From the NCBI RefSeq assembly GCF_004379255.2, contig NC_056047.1:33885855-33949854 (forward strand): a stretch of 64,000 nucleotides of DNA, written 5' to 3'. Below the pieces are notes generated by a model. That model was given only the letters and a program-made list of their open reading frames with translations. It did not search any database and was not told the DNA's origin. Source of the stretch: Salvia splendens. Its lineage: Eukaryota > Streptophyta > Magnoliopsida > Lamiales > Lamiaceae. Each line of letters opens with the position of its first letter. The stretch's first letter is position 1. The position numbers were made by a program, and so were the translations under genes. Shown in pieces: positions 31,040 to 42,144 of this stretch.

Positions 31040-33979
31040 TGTAACGCTCGTACTTTTTAAAGTACTAATTTAATGTATATCACGAAATAATTAATAAAAT
31101 TATTTCGAATTATGATGCTTCTCGATAAATGTGCTCTAGGAGAATTATGGTTATTGTGGTTAATATGAAAAGAAGCGTGCATGTTTATATTTAATTATGA
31201 ACGTTGGAGACACGTTTAAGGTCTCGTTGAAAGATCGACAATGAAATTGTTGATTTATAGCAAGACGAAAAAAATATAAGTGGGAAGGAATATATGTTTT
31301 TATGGATAACGACGTGCATAAATCGAGGAATGGTCAAAGGGATATTATATTTGGGACAACACCAAATATAAAATGATGCCGTTAAACGTACTTTGATGTT
31401 TGGTTATGAAGAACGCGATAACAAAATAAAATAAAGACCCGTGAATTTTAATTAACGAAGGAAAATACGAAAAATATAAAAATGTATGAATTTATTTTGG
31501 ACTTTCCAAAATAAATTTGAAGTCCAATTAAATATAAAATAACTTGAATTTTAATTACTCTTTAAATCCATCAAGTAGTAGTTTTTTTTAACTTGGGCTT
31601 GTAACTTCTTTATTTATTGAGCCCAATTGAAATTAAATCATGGAAGCCAAAGTATGGTTTTTAATTTAGTGGACCAAGCCCAAGTTTCTTTTTCTTTTTC
31701 TTTCTTTCTTCTTCTCATTTTTTTTCCTTCATGGCCGACGGCCTTCAACCCAAGGAGGAGACTCTCCACTTCTCACCCCTTCCATCTTCCACCATTACTT
31801 CCACCACCCCAAGAGTCACCACTACCTTCCATAACTCCACCTCTAACTCCTCTCATCATTCACACTTAGCAAAAAAAAAAAAAGAAAGTGAGAGAGAGCC
31901 GAGAGGAAGTCGACGGGAAGAAGGGAGGAAGTTTTGGGCCACCATCCTTTGTTTTTCCTCTACCATTTTCACCCATTTTGGAGGTATAATCCATTTCTAT
32001 CTTAAAGCATGAGTTGTTTATTAGCTTTGCATGCATAATATATGTCTTTGTACCATATTTCTTCCATAACCACTTCAAGTAAAAAACCAACTAAGAAACA
32101 ACCAAACGATCGCCGTATGTAATCGAAAGACTCAAAGAACGTAACTTTGTAATGAAAACGTACCATGCGGGTTGTTTCGGGGTGGTTTCGGGTTTGTTCG
32201 GAGTAAATCGGGGAAAGCGGCGGCCGGCAGCGGCTTTTGGTGGACGGCAGAGACGCCGCTGGTTCCCCGTGGCAGCAGCGGCAGCGTCGTGGCGACCCAG
32301 CAGCGGCGTCGCGGCAGCAGCGGTGTCACGGCGAGGCAGCAGCGGTGGTAACTCCACGACGGACAACAACTTTCCGACGGCACAGCAGCTTCGATGATGG
32401 TGCAGTGGCGACGACCCCGACGGTGGCGTCGAGCCGGAGAGAGGGCGACGGCGGCGGGGCTTCGTCGTAGGGCAGATGGCCGAGAGAGAGGGAGTCGGGG
32501 AGAGAGAAATAAGATAAGAGGAGAGAGAGAGAAGTGGGGAAGGAGATAGAGTTTTGGGCCATGTGTTTTTTTTAAGTTGGGCCTTGTTTTAATCTTTTAG
32601 TTGGGCCTCATAAGTGATTGAAAAATTTATTTGATTTTGGGCTCTTCTTTTAAATTGTTGGGGCTCACTAATTTAATTTGGAGATATAGGGTGGCTAAGG
32701 AATTAAATCTTTTGGGCTGGAAATTAAAATTTAATCGGGGGAAAATATTTAAATAGTTCTGTAAGTTCTTGTTTTAAGAGTGAATAGAATGAAATAATAC
32801 TTTTTCAACGGTAAATAATCACAGAAATTAAAGTATGCGCTTAAATAATTTTTTAGAAATTATTTTCGACGTTATTGGAAAATACAAGGAGCTAACGAAG
32901 GAAAGAACGAGCGTAAGCGGCCGACCGGCGTCGCACGCGACGCCTTGGGCGGCCGCCGAATAACCGAAAATGCACGAAAATCGAGAAAGAGAATTAAAAG
33001 ATTTTAATTAGAGTGCATGCATTCTAATTATCATCTTTACAGAGATTTGATATGAATTTTATGTGTTTTCCCGAAAAGGTGGTTCGCACGCACGTTAACA
33101 GTCGGAACGAAGAAGTTTTACGGAAATCCGAAGCGTTTGAGGTGGGCTTTACTACTTAAATTCTTTTATTTTGAAATGATATGTTTATGGTGAAATAAGG
33201 GTGGTTTAAAATAGTATGTCATGCCGTTTTTATGTTTTGAAGTGTTTATCTGATTGTCTACTAGAATAAAACTCTACTAGACTTTGATAGTTAACGAATC
33301 CGGGTCTACCTAGGGTCTACGCCCTACTTAGGCTAGTGCACTGATAGGGATCGTGAGCCGTCCCCTAGGTCGGCCGGTCCAGTGATCGAGATTGTGGCCA
33401 CATTCTCGTTTCACATGATAGTTCAGATATGGTATATGATGGAGGATGATGTTAGTCCGCGCGGACACTTTTTAAAGGAATGATTTTTGTGCTTCTCGGT
33501 CTCTTTTAAAGTAAAACCCGGGATTCACACGATGATGGCTTGACATATCTTAACGATAAATGTATTTCGGGCATGAGTTCACTGGGTGCATCAAGTACTC
33601 AGCCCCTGCATATGTTTTCCCTATGTGCAGGTTGAGCGAGGTCGGGAGGCGGAGGAATGTTGAGCGACGAATCAAGATCTATATTCAATAACTGTTCCAG
33701 TTACTATTATGTCTTCATACATAGTAGTAGCTAAACTCTCAATTGCTTCCGCTACTCAATGTTTTAAGAATTTCTGTTATTTTTCTTGAATTGTTGAACT
33801 CTGTCATTTTCGTTATGTACTTTCGGGTTTGACCTTTGGTTTGAATAAATGGAATTTCATCGTTGATTGTTGAGTTGCAACGCCTTGAATTGTGTTCCCC
33901 CCCTTCTTCCCCGCTTCTTATTTCCCCCACGAGTCACGATTTCCCGTGCCTCCTATCCTTAGGAAGTGCGGTCGTGACA
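31040..33979 (+). mobile_element. Solo chromovirus LTR
   Basis: 2940 bp, starting TGTAACGCTCG and ending GTCGTGACA, flanked by the duplicate TAGAG (31035-31039 and 33980-33984). It belongs to the same family as the LTR at 806 and keeps segments that copy has lost. No internal region remains, so the element was reduced by recombination between its LTRs. A 238-nt CG-rich stretch at 32210-32460 and a poly-A run at 31869-31880 lie inside. Confidence 0.95.
32918..32955 (+). other. Two-tier GC-rich hairpin in the solo LTR
   Basis: The inner stem GGCGTCGC/GCGACGCC (32927-32934 and 32937-32944) has a two-base loop. Outer CGGCCG blocks lie at 32918-32923 and 32950-32955. The left LTR has a decayed version at 14207-14246. 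Confidence 0.75.
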
Positions 33980-33984
33980 TAGAG

Positions 33985-34094
33985 ACTCAATTTCCACAAA
34001 AGAAATTTTTATTCAACATCCACATTAATTAAAAAAAATAAGCCATCAAATAAAAAATAAAAATAAAAAGTCACAATTTTTCGGGGTGCTACAG
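33985..34094 (-). mobile_element. Minus-strand LTR X, terminal part
   Basis: It ends on the plus strand with CGGGGTGCTACA, that is TGTAGCACCCCG on the minus strand, which is the LTR start. Confidence 0.65.
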
Positions 34095-35496
34095 AAAGTC
34101 CGCCATTTTCAGAGAACGAGTTGATCAACTGGGCAGACGACTGGATTAGGAGAAAGAGTCAAATTGGCTGCGCAAACGAATCAAGTTGAATCAAATGGCA
34201 TGCAGCAGGAGCACCCAGCTTTAAGACTGATGCGTCGCACCATAAAGATCACCAAGGGCAAAGGGTAAAGTGGACTTTTCCGAGAACAAATGCCATAAGG
34301 ATCAAGACCTCACACCTTCCCCAAGGGCAGCTTCCAAGAGACGACGCTCATTAGTTTCTAGCTCTCTTCTAGAGCTGAATGGGAGCTCCCAACACTCCAA
34401 ACATCTAAATTCTGCTGCATACACGCTTGGTTCTAGTTTTAGTTAGTTTAGAAGGTGTTTGCTGTTGGTGTTCATCATTTTAATCATTTTGGTTTGTTAT
34501 TCCGCTTCGAGAAGGAGCGATGAAACAATTTCTGTTTTCGTTTGGTTGTTTTCAGTTTACTTTTGATGTTATTGACTCTTGATGTTTTTGATTCAGTAAA
34601 TTTAGAGTTATGGTTTCGACTCTAGTTGATGCATCATGTTTACCATGCATGATATTTTCGATATGCTTTTGATTTTCGGTCTATGATGCAAAATCTTAGC
34701 TCAAGTGTTTTGTTTCATTTTGATTTGATCAGATCTGAGTTTTCGATTTATGTTTCGGTGCAGTTGCGAAAGAAATTATGGATAAGTTACCTTAGGATGT
34801 TTGGATCTAGTAGTTGATGTTTTATTTCTGCATGATCATGGTTTAGATTCTCGTTTACATAGGTGTAGTTCAGATCATAGGAGTAGATTTAAGTTTACAA
34901 GTTGTTATAATGTTTCGATGCTCGTAATTGTTCAAATCTGCTTTTACTCTCCTTTCCATGTTGATTCTGTGAAGAAGATGAAGTTGTTAGAAAAGTTTTA
35001 CTTTATTGTACGTTTTGCATGAGACTGACAGTGGTCCATTTTATGTTGTTTGTCCATTTTAGGAGAGTTTCAATATGAGTTGATTAGTAGATTTCAGTTA
35101 AGCCTTAGCTAGTTGATCAGTTTAGCTCCAATCAATTAGTTTAACATAACCCACCCCTAGAATGCGTGACCGCAGCCATTCTCATTCGTGTCCACAACAA
35201 ATGTAAAACACATCATCTTTGTGGGATCGATCCTTACTTCCCTATACTAGTTAATAGTATTGTGGGTGAAGGTTTTGAAAGCATGCTTTTGAACTCTTCT
35301 ATTCATCTCACTCAAGTAGGATTAAATTTAGTTGACCAGTCTGAATCTCCACTGGATCCACTCACCTGTGTTCACAGGTCGAGGGCGTACAATTGGCCTG
35401 TCGGATCAGTTTGACAATCCAACTTGAGCAAGCCGCAACAATAAACAAAAATAGATGAGAATGAAGGAGAGCGAGAAGCAGTCGCAAAGTCTTTCA
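34095..35496 (+). mobile_element. Athila-type LTR E
   Basis: About 1.4 kb, ending in GTCTTTCA two bases before a tRNA-Asp primer site. It is related to F and more distantly to the LTRs of A, B and D, sharing GGGATCGATCCTTAC near the end. Its first bases are cut by the junction with LTR X, so the left border is not a clean TG. Confidence 0.8.
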
Positions 35497-35498
35497 AA

Positions 35499-35761
35499 TG
35501 GCGCCGTTGTCGGGGATGATGACATTTAACCTACATTTGTTTTAAAACACTTTGGTGTAACTACTGTTGATATTTACTCTGTTTCTTTGTTTTGATTTCA
35601 GTTGACAGACAGCTCAGGGTAAAGATAGCAATAGTTGAGATGTGGAGACTAAGTGCAGATCAATCAGGTCGTGGAGTATTCACTCAACCGCTAGGCCTAA
35701 GAACTCTCTAAACTATTTGTCTGTGTTGTTGGGATACTCTCAATTACTATCACAACCTTAA
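35499..35761 (+). other. Primer-binding site and leader of element E
   Basis: TGGCGCCGTTGTCGGGGAT differs from the tRNA-Asp complement by one base. The leader has a pyrimidine-rich stretch ending in TTTCAG (about 35595-35601), as in A, B and D, but then diverges. No gag follows; the rest of the element is gone. Confidence 0.75.
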
Positions 35762-35815
35762 CCCATTTACTATTGGCTAGTATAGGGTAGTAAGGATCGA
35801 TCCCACATAGATGAT
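35762..35815 (-). repeat. Inverted piece of an E-type LTR
   Basis: It is the reverse complement of about 35212-35267 (around GGATCGATCCC) with a few differences. It forms an inverted repeat with arms about 500 bp apart. Confidence 0.75.
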
Positions 35816-36957
35816 GCTAGAGTTTTGTATACTAGAAATCACCTTTCGAGTGATTGGATACTGTAATAACTCTTATTATATTTTCAAAGGAATAAAACGG
35901 ATTATTTTTGTCATAATGTTGTTATGTTTTACATTAAATGGTTGTTTTATTACATGTTTAAATGTATAAGAAACTTAACAAAGTCTAAGTTTTTGTTTTA
36001 GTAGACCGGTTGTGGGGGTCGTCCACTTTAAGGTAACACGGTCAGTTCTGAACAAAGAAAAAGAAGAATTTAAACACCTAGATAGGCTTTGACTATCTAT
36101 TGAGAAAGGTTGCAATGTCAATTCTATTGTTTCTAAGCCTTAGTGAAATAACATGACATTGATGTGGTATAACACTGAACGTATCTATTAGCAAGACGTG
36201 TATTTATGCTATCTACTGAAAGACGAGGTCTTGATAAATAAGTATTTCTTAATCTACATACATTAACATTGAGCATACAATATTTATTATGCACTACTTT
36301 GACTTATCAAATGGTTCGGCTTTTTCTTAACCCAATAAGCCTGATATATTGGGTGGTGGTGATTAATATCTAGCGGTGCTAGGATCGCTATTATGTAAAA
36401 ACGCACGCCAGGGGAGTCTCGTTTGATAATGTCCTCAAGAGGAGCGTGAAACAATGTTTTATTATTCGGAACCTAGCTTGTTGGAGTTTGATTACTCTAT
36501 GAATAATAAATAAGGGTTTCGTGCTAAGTCCACTCTTGGAATTAAAAAGAAGTTAATTAATTTTCATCCATAGAAAACAATAATTAATTAATGGATATTT
36601 CTATCTTAATTGCTAGAAATAAACATTTAATTTGAAATGGAAACCTGGATTACTCTTAATTTCGGATTTGGATGGGCATTGCAATATTATTTAGTGACTG
36701 CAAATAATATTCCAATATAAGCTTGTATTAAATTGTGAGTTCAATTTAATTAGTCCTAAGCTAATTGGGGGAGGCCATATCCAAAACCTTCCATAGATCC
36801 CTGATGGATACAACATCGAAAGTTTCTCGAAAGAGAAAAGAACCTTCAAGTTCAATGAACGCAACGTACTTATGGCACCTTAGATTTGGTCATGCCAACC
36901 AAAGAAGGATTCATTCTCTAGTGGACCAAGACCTTATTAAAGGTGATAAGGATTTCT
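35815..36957 (+). pseudogene. Copia deletion derivative
   Basis: 35815-36805 matches the first kilobase of the copia LTR at 38767. At about 36806 it jumps straight to internal coding sequence: the gag-pre-integrase zinc region with LWHLRFGHANQRRIHSLVDQ, as at 57680-57780. The end of the LTR, primer site, gag and protease are all absent. A 64-codon frame (36765-36959) spans the junction by chance. The frame stops at 36959. Confidence 0.82.
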
Positions 36958-38003
36958 AGTGAGGGAATCCTTCCATGTGCCCAAGAAATGCACAAAATAG
37001 TGTTTGAATCTAATTTTTTTAGTTTAGATAAAATGATAGGTTAAGCTAGCCACATAAACTAGGCTAAAAAATGAGTTTGGTGGAGAGGTTAGAAAAGGAA
37101 GAAGGGTGTAAAGAGGGCGGAATCATCTTTGGGGACCTATGACCTCCCACAAGATGATGTGGGCAACCCTAGCCTACTTTCACCCATAGCAAACACTCTA
37201 TTGGCTCCACATTCATGACTACACCACCATAAATGCATACCTATACTTGATTTAGTCTAATGAACATAAATCAAGCAACCTATATGTAGGAATTTGGATA
37301 AAAATCTCACAACGCCCGAAAGGAGTCTTCAAAATATCATTCATCAAAGTCTGCCAATAAAAGTAATACAAAATAGTATTTATAGCTAGGATTGGAATCG
37401 GGCAACATAAATAAAAATCGGCCAAAACAGTGCCAACGCCCGACCGGGTGTTAAGAAAATGGAAAATCACTCGACCGGGCGAACTTTCTTCTTCAATTCT
37501 TAAAATCAGACAAAAACGCCAGACCGGGTGTTTTCTACATCTCAAAACGCCCGTTCGCGCTTTCTCTCTGGAGTCTTCCGCTCTTCAGCGCGCACTTTTA
37601 ATAAATTGTCCATAACTCTATCCAATAAACTCCGATCGAGGCGTGAAACATACTCACGCGACCCTCTTTCGAAGACGAATATATCAGTTGCCTTGGAAGA
37701 GAATTTGGACGTCATTTGATTTGTCAAATCACTGCTTGAATCAGACTCCAGCTACATCTTAGCTCATTGTCATGGCCTTTTCATCCTTCTTGGACCCCAA
37801 TCTACCCAAGGCTCATGGCGTACGAGTAACTCTTGAGGCTCGGAACTTGTGGTCGTATTATCCTATCCTTCTTTGGAAGGATTTGTTCTCAAATCCGAGT
37901 GTTTTTCTTTCCTATCATCCTCGGGAGGCCATCGAGCTTTGTTGAATCCTCGGCGTGTCTTCGTTCTCATCATTGGACCCCAATCAATCCATGACTCACG
38001 TCT
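36958..38003 (-). mobile_element. LTR-like remnant H
   Basis: No coding capacity. Motifs around CGCCCGACCGGGTG recur at 37437, 37470, 37516 and 37547. A duplicated tail segment (about 37780-37893 and 37969-38079) carries, on the minus strand, TTTGAGGACAAATCCTTTCC, a phrase typical of the 3' end of plant gypsy elements. With the minus-strand ORF next to it, this is best read as the 3' end and LTR of a minus-strand gypsy-like element. Confidence 0.5.
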
Positions 38004-38711
38004 TCAGAGTGACTCTTGATGCCCGACATACGTGGTCATATCATCCTCCTCTCCTTGGAAAGGATTTGTCCTCAAATCCCGCCCGCGCATACCTACAAGA
38101 GTGAACATGAACCAATCAAGTATCATGGTACGATAAAAGGGATTAAGACCACCACAACATCCAAAAGATGGTATCACACCAATAAGGTGGGTACAACCAT
38201 GCACAAAACCAAAAGGTAATCTAACATATCCATGCTTCATCGAATTCAAGACCAAGTCACAAGAAGTATGAGAACATAAATTCATGAATTCTTTCATGTC
38301 CAAAGCACAACCATATGAAGAAAAGTCTTTAGCAAGGTTTCCATAAATTATTACCACTCCATTGATTGGTTTAGTTGATGTGTCATAGAAACCAAGCATA
38401 AGCGAATTAATCACATTCTCAATTCCCTTGACGTGCATGATTCTAACATGAATAGCAACATGATCAAATAAGCCAATATCATTCAAGAATATAGAACATC
38501 TATTCCTCCTACCAATCAACAAAGGTAGGTTTTCATGCAAATATACATTCTCAAAAGCTAACATGTGACCAAGGAGATTAGAACACTTCAAATAGGGATC
38601 ACCATAACATAACACATCAAGCTCATCACGATATCCTTCATGCCAATACTCAAATAATTTCAAAATATCGGTACTAGATGTGGGTGCACGTAAGCCTATA
38701 CATTCATTCAC
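38004..38711 (-). CDS. Unrecognised 235-codon ORF of remnant H
   Basis: Open from 38711 to 38004 with ATG and stop. I do not recognise a catalytic domain. The middle is hydrophobic (HVAIHVRIMHVKGIENVINS, INGVVIIYGN). The end (GMRGRDLRTNPFQGEEDD) resembles the C-terminal tail that many plant gypsy polyproteins carry just before their 3' LTR. It is therefore probably a remnant of a retrotransposon accessory or terminal region, not a host gene. Copia G begins 56 bp beyond its start. Confidence 0.5.
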   Translation of the reverse strand: MNECIGLRAPTSSTDILKLFEYWHEGYRDELDVLCYGDPYLKCSNLLGHMLAFENVYLHENLPLLIGRRNRCSIFLNDIGLFDHVAIHVRIMHVKGIENVINSLMLGFYDTSTKPINGVVIIYGNLAKDFSSYGCALDMKEFMNLCSHTSCDLVLNSMKHGYVRLPFGFVHGCTHLIGVIPSFGCCGGLNPFYRTMILDWFMFTLVGMRGRDLRTNPFQGEEDDMTTYVGHQESL

Positions 38712-38766
38712 AATGAAATCCCAAACAAGACCATTAGAAATAAAGTCTTTAACAAAAAGACCATAA
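38712..38766 (-). other. End of remnant H before copia G
   Basis: A short continuation of H. The last five bases, CATAA, are the expected target duplicate of copia G, but the other copy lies outside the window. Confidence 0.5.
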
Positions 38767-40232
38767 TGTTAGAATTTGTATACTACAAATCGCCTTTCGA
38801 GTGATTGAATACTGTAAAACTCTATATTCTATTTTCCAATGGATGCAACAGATTATTTTGGTCATAATGTTGTTATGTTTTACATTTAATGAATGTTTAT
38901 TGCATACTTAAATGTATGAGCAACGTAACAAAGTCTAAGTCTTTGTTTTAGTAGACCGGTTGTGTGCGTCATCCACTTTAAGGTAACACGGTCAGTTTTG
39001 AACAAAGAAAAATAAGAATTTCACAACCTAGATAGGCCTAGACTACCTATCGTGAAAGGTTGCAATGTCAGTCCGCATATTTCTAAGCATTATTGAAATA
39101 AGATGACATTGGTGTGGTACAACACTAAATTGGATCTAACAGCAAGACGAGTCTTTATGCTATCTACTAAAAAATGAGGTCTTGATAATTAATTTCTTAA
39201 TCAATGTATGTTAGCATTGAGCATACGATATTGATTATGCACTACTTTGACTTACCAAATGGTGCGGGTTTTTCACAACCCAAGAATCCTGGTATATTGG
39301 GTAGTGGTGATTAATATCTAGCGGGGCTACGATTGCTATTATATTTAATCGTGCGCGAGGTGAGTCTCGTTTGATAACATCCACAAGAGGAGCTCGAAAC
39401 AAGGTTTTATTGTTCGGAACTCAGCTAGTTGAAGTTTGATTACTCTATGAATAATAAATAAGCGTTTCTTGCTAAGTCCAGTTTTGGAGATAATAATATG
39501 TTAATTAATTGAGTCCATAGCAGACATTAATTAATTAATGGACGTTTCTATCTTAAGCGCCGGAAATAAATGACAAAGAAATGGAAACCCGGAGTACTTG
39601 TAATTTCAGATATGGATGGGCAGTGCAATATTACTTCTGTAGTGGCTGCTCATAATATTCCAATATAAGCTTATATTAAATTGTGGGTTCAATTTAATTA
39701 GAAAGAAGCTGATTGGGGGATGTCATATCCAAATTCTTCCATAGATCCCTGAATGGGCCCAATATGTGACTTAATATAAATAGAAGAATAATGGAGACAG
39801 AAAATACACACTTATTTTCATCATACAATTTTCGTCCCCCTCCGTGTCTGGAAGAGGGATGATTTTCAGATCTCCTCCGTGAGGGAATTCCGTCTTCTTT
39901 ATTTAAGTCCTAGTATTCTAGTGAGATCAGCCCACACTGATATCAGTTTACAGTCCGGGAACCAGTCAGAAGATCTGTGGTTTAGAACTCAATATCTTCA
40001 CGTGGAGAAGGCGCTAGCTATCTTCGATTCTTTAGAGAATCAACGAGGTAAATTGGCTAACTCCGTAGTAAGCATGTTTTAGGTGTTATTGCGCTAAAGC
40101 ATGTTTAAATTCAAGTTATGAGCATGATACATGGGAGAATTACGCTAATAGAGTTTGTCTAAATAATCTGCTAAATAGATCATAATTATTATGTGATCTA
40201 TTCCCTACACGCTTCCGCTGCCAACCCCTTCA
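38767..40232 (+). mobile_element. 5' LTR of copia element G
   Basis: 1466 bp, from TGTTAGAATTTG to CCCCTTCA, with TATAAATAG at 39775-39783. The primer site follows. Partial copies of this LTR occur at 14903 (reverse) and 35815. Confidence 0.9.
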
Positions 40233-40234
40233 AT

Positions 40235-40247
40235 TGGTATCAAAGCC
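40235..40247 (+). other. Primer-binding site, initiator tRNA-Met
   Basis: TGGTATCAAAGCC matches the usual copia primer site with one change (A for G). Confidence 0.88.
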
Positions 40248-40529
40248 AGGCTTTGGCTCTGATTATTTGGATTTAAATTTCACGAAATTCATGTATGCAT
40301 GTGTTATTTGATTGCGAAGGATGTTCTTGGTGTTTGGTTTATTTTTTATCCATGATGAAATCAAAAACTATCAAATCAAAGAACTTGAATTTTTCGATAG
40401 TGCGATCCGTCGGTGCTCGAGCCGAGACGGATCGCACCACGTGCGATCGAGATAGGGATGTCGAGACAGTGGGAGTAAATGGCGGCGATCATGGGGTGAC
40501 TTACAGACGAGCAAGGGGTCGTGCGCGCC
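40248..40529 (+). other. Leader of copia G, first part
   Basis: Noncoding leader cut at GCGCC (40525-40529), the target duplicate of element B. It continues at 54946. Confidence 0.8.
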
Positions 40530-42038
40530 TGATAAGTCGTATTCTAAGCCTTGGTTATTGGTCAGTATAACGTACATAATTGAATTATATCTGCAAAACA
40601 GTTGCTAAAGTGTGCAGGGAAAGGGTTCTAGTCAGTATGGAAAGAGTCGGACAACTCAGGTGAAAAGGGCATCAGAATGTTGCTATACTGACCAGTATGC
40701 ATGCCAAAAAGTCTCGAGATGGAGAAGAAGGATTGCTGGGAAGATCAACCACAAACAAGGGCAAAAGAGTCATTACACGAACAAAGTCTACCCTAAAAAT
40801 CAAGGGCAGACCTCCATATAAATAGAAGCCACTTGAAGAGAGAATAATCATCAATTTTAGGACCTCTACACTTAGTTAGAATTCTCTCTCGGTAGATCAT
40901 TCCTTTCAGCATTGTCCTACATCTTCTCGTTCCTCGCCACAGCCATGGTCACCTGAAGTTCACCAGTTCGCCGGAGTTCCACATTATCTCGTTCCAGCCA
41001 GTTCGTCGCGTAGTGACAGTCGTTTCATCGCCCAGAGTGGCAAAATAATCTTTAATTGTTTTCGTAGTTAATCTTACTTGTTTTTCTTACGTTTGATCTA
41101 TTGCATTTTCAATACTTGCTGACTTTGAAGTGCTTTGGTTGAGATCCAGATGTTTTATTACTATGAAGTTGTTTTTGTGCATCGGTTTATGTTTGATTCA
41201 GTTTCTTTCTGCCTAGATAGTGTAGATCTAGTTGCTACTGTAATTTCCAAGTGTTGAATGCGTATTTTCATTTCTAAGTTGATCGTTCTGAGTTTGTGAA
41301 TTGAGTTTGATGTTAGATTTAGATTTAAGTGTTAAGTGCGAAGGCTTAGTTCACGTGATTTCTGCCACCTTGCATGTTACCCAGAGAGCGTAATTTCAGT
41401 TTCGCTAGTTTAATCATTTGATTTGGAGTTTTAATTGTTAGAACTGTTTTCGTGAGTTGTTAATTTGAAACTCTCGTTGATGAATTCTGGGTTTGTTGAT
41501 CTGAGTTTATTCACGTGGAAGAAGATAACACCTACATCTAAGTTTGGGACCACTTTTGCTTTTTAGTTACTTTTTGCTTTTGTCCTTTACTTTTCTCTAC
41601 CTTTTTCTGCTGGTACACTACTGATCTATCAGCCTAGTCACCTAACTACCACTTATTCTCTGATATTCCGTTTAGCCTTTTATAGTAACCCGTACCCTCC
41701 AGATATTTTCTGAAACATAATGTTCCCTCAATCTCACGTACACAGCTGCTTGTTAATCATCTTTCACACCTCCTAGTCAGTAGTGTACCACCTTAATTTC
41801 CAGTCTAGATAGAATCTCAACCCAAAGCGTGGTAGCTAACCAACAATTCCAGAATATCACCACAATTACCAAAGCGCATTCATCTCTGTGGGATTCGACC
41901 CTTACATCCACTATACTAGTCAGTAGAAGTGGGTTGCGGAATTACTGATACCAGGTTCAGGCTTAGCTGGGACTTCCATCCTGATCAGTAGGATACATCC
42001 TTTGTTTGACGCGACACCTGCTCAAACCTGCTCTTTCA
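40530..42038 (+). mobile_element. 5' LTR of element B
   Basis: 1509 bp, from TGATAAGTCG to CTCTTTCA. TATA box TATAAATA at 40817-40824. Confidence 0.93.
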
Positions 42039-42040
42039 AA

Positions 42041-42059
42041 TGGCGCCGTTGCCGGGGAT
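42041..42059 (+). other. Primer-binding site, tRNA-Asp, of B
   Basis: The same 19 bases as in A. A pyrimidine tract ending in TTTCAG precedes the gag ATG at 42145. Confidence 0.92.
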
Positions 42060-42144
42060 GAATGGTGTTATTTACTGTTCTTGTGTGTGATACTTTGGCG
42101 TATATATTGTGTATAACTTTTCTTTTTTCTTTTTCTTTCAGTTT

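Noticed and set aside
806..33979. LTRs at 806 and 31040 as the two ends of one element
   Set aside because: The copy at 806 follows pol and a polypurine tract, so it is a 3' LTR. The copy at 31040 has its own target duplicate and no internal region.
15031..34094. LTR X as a solo LTR with target duplicate
   Set aside because: Bases before 15031 (ACCCT) and after 34094 (GAAAG) do not match.
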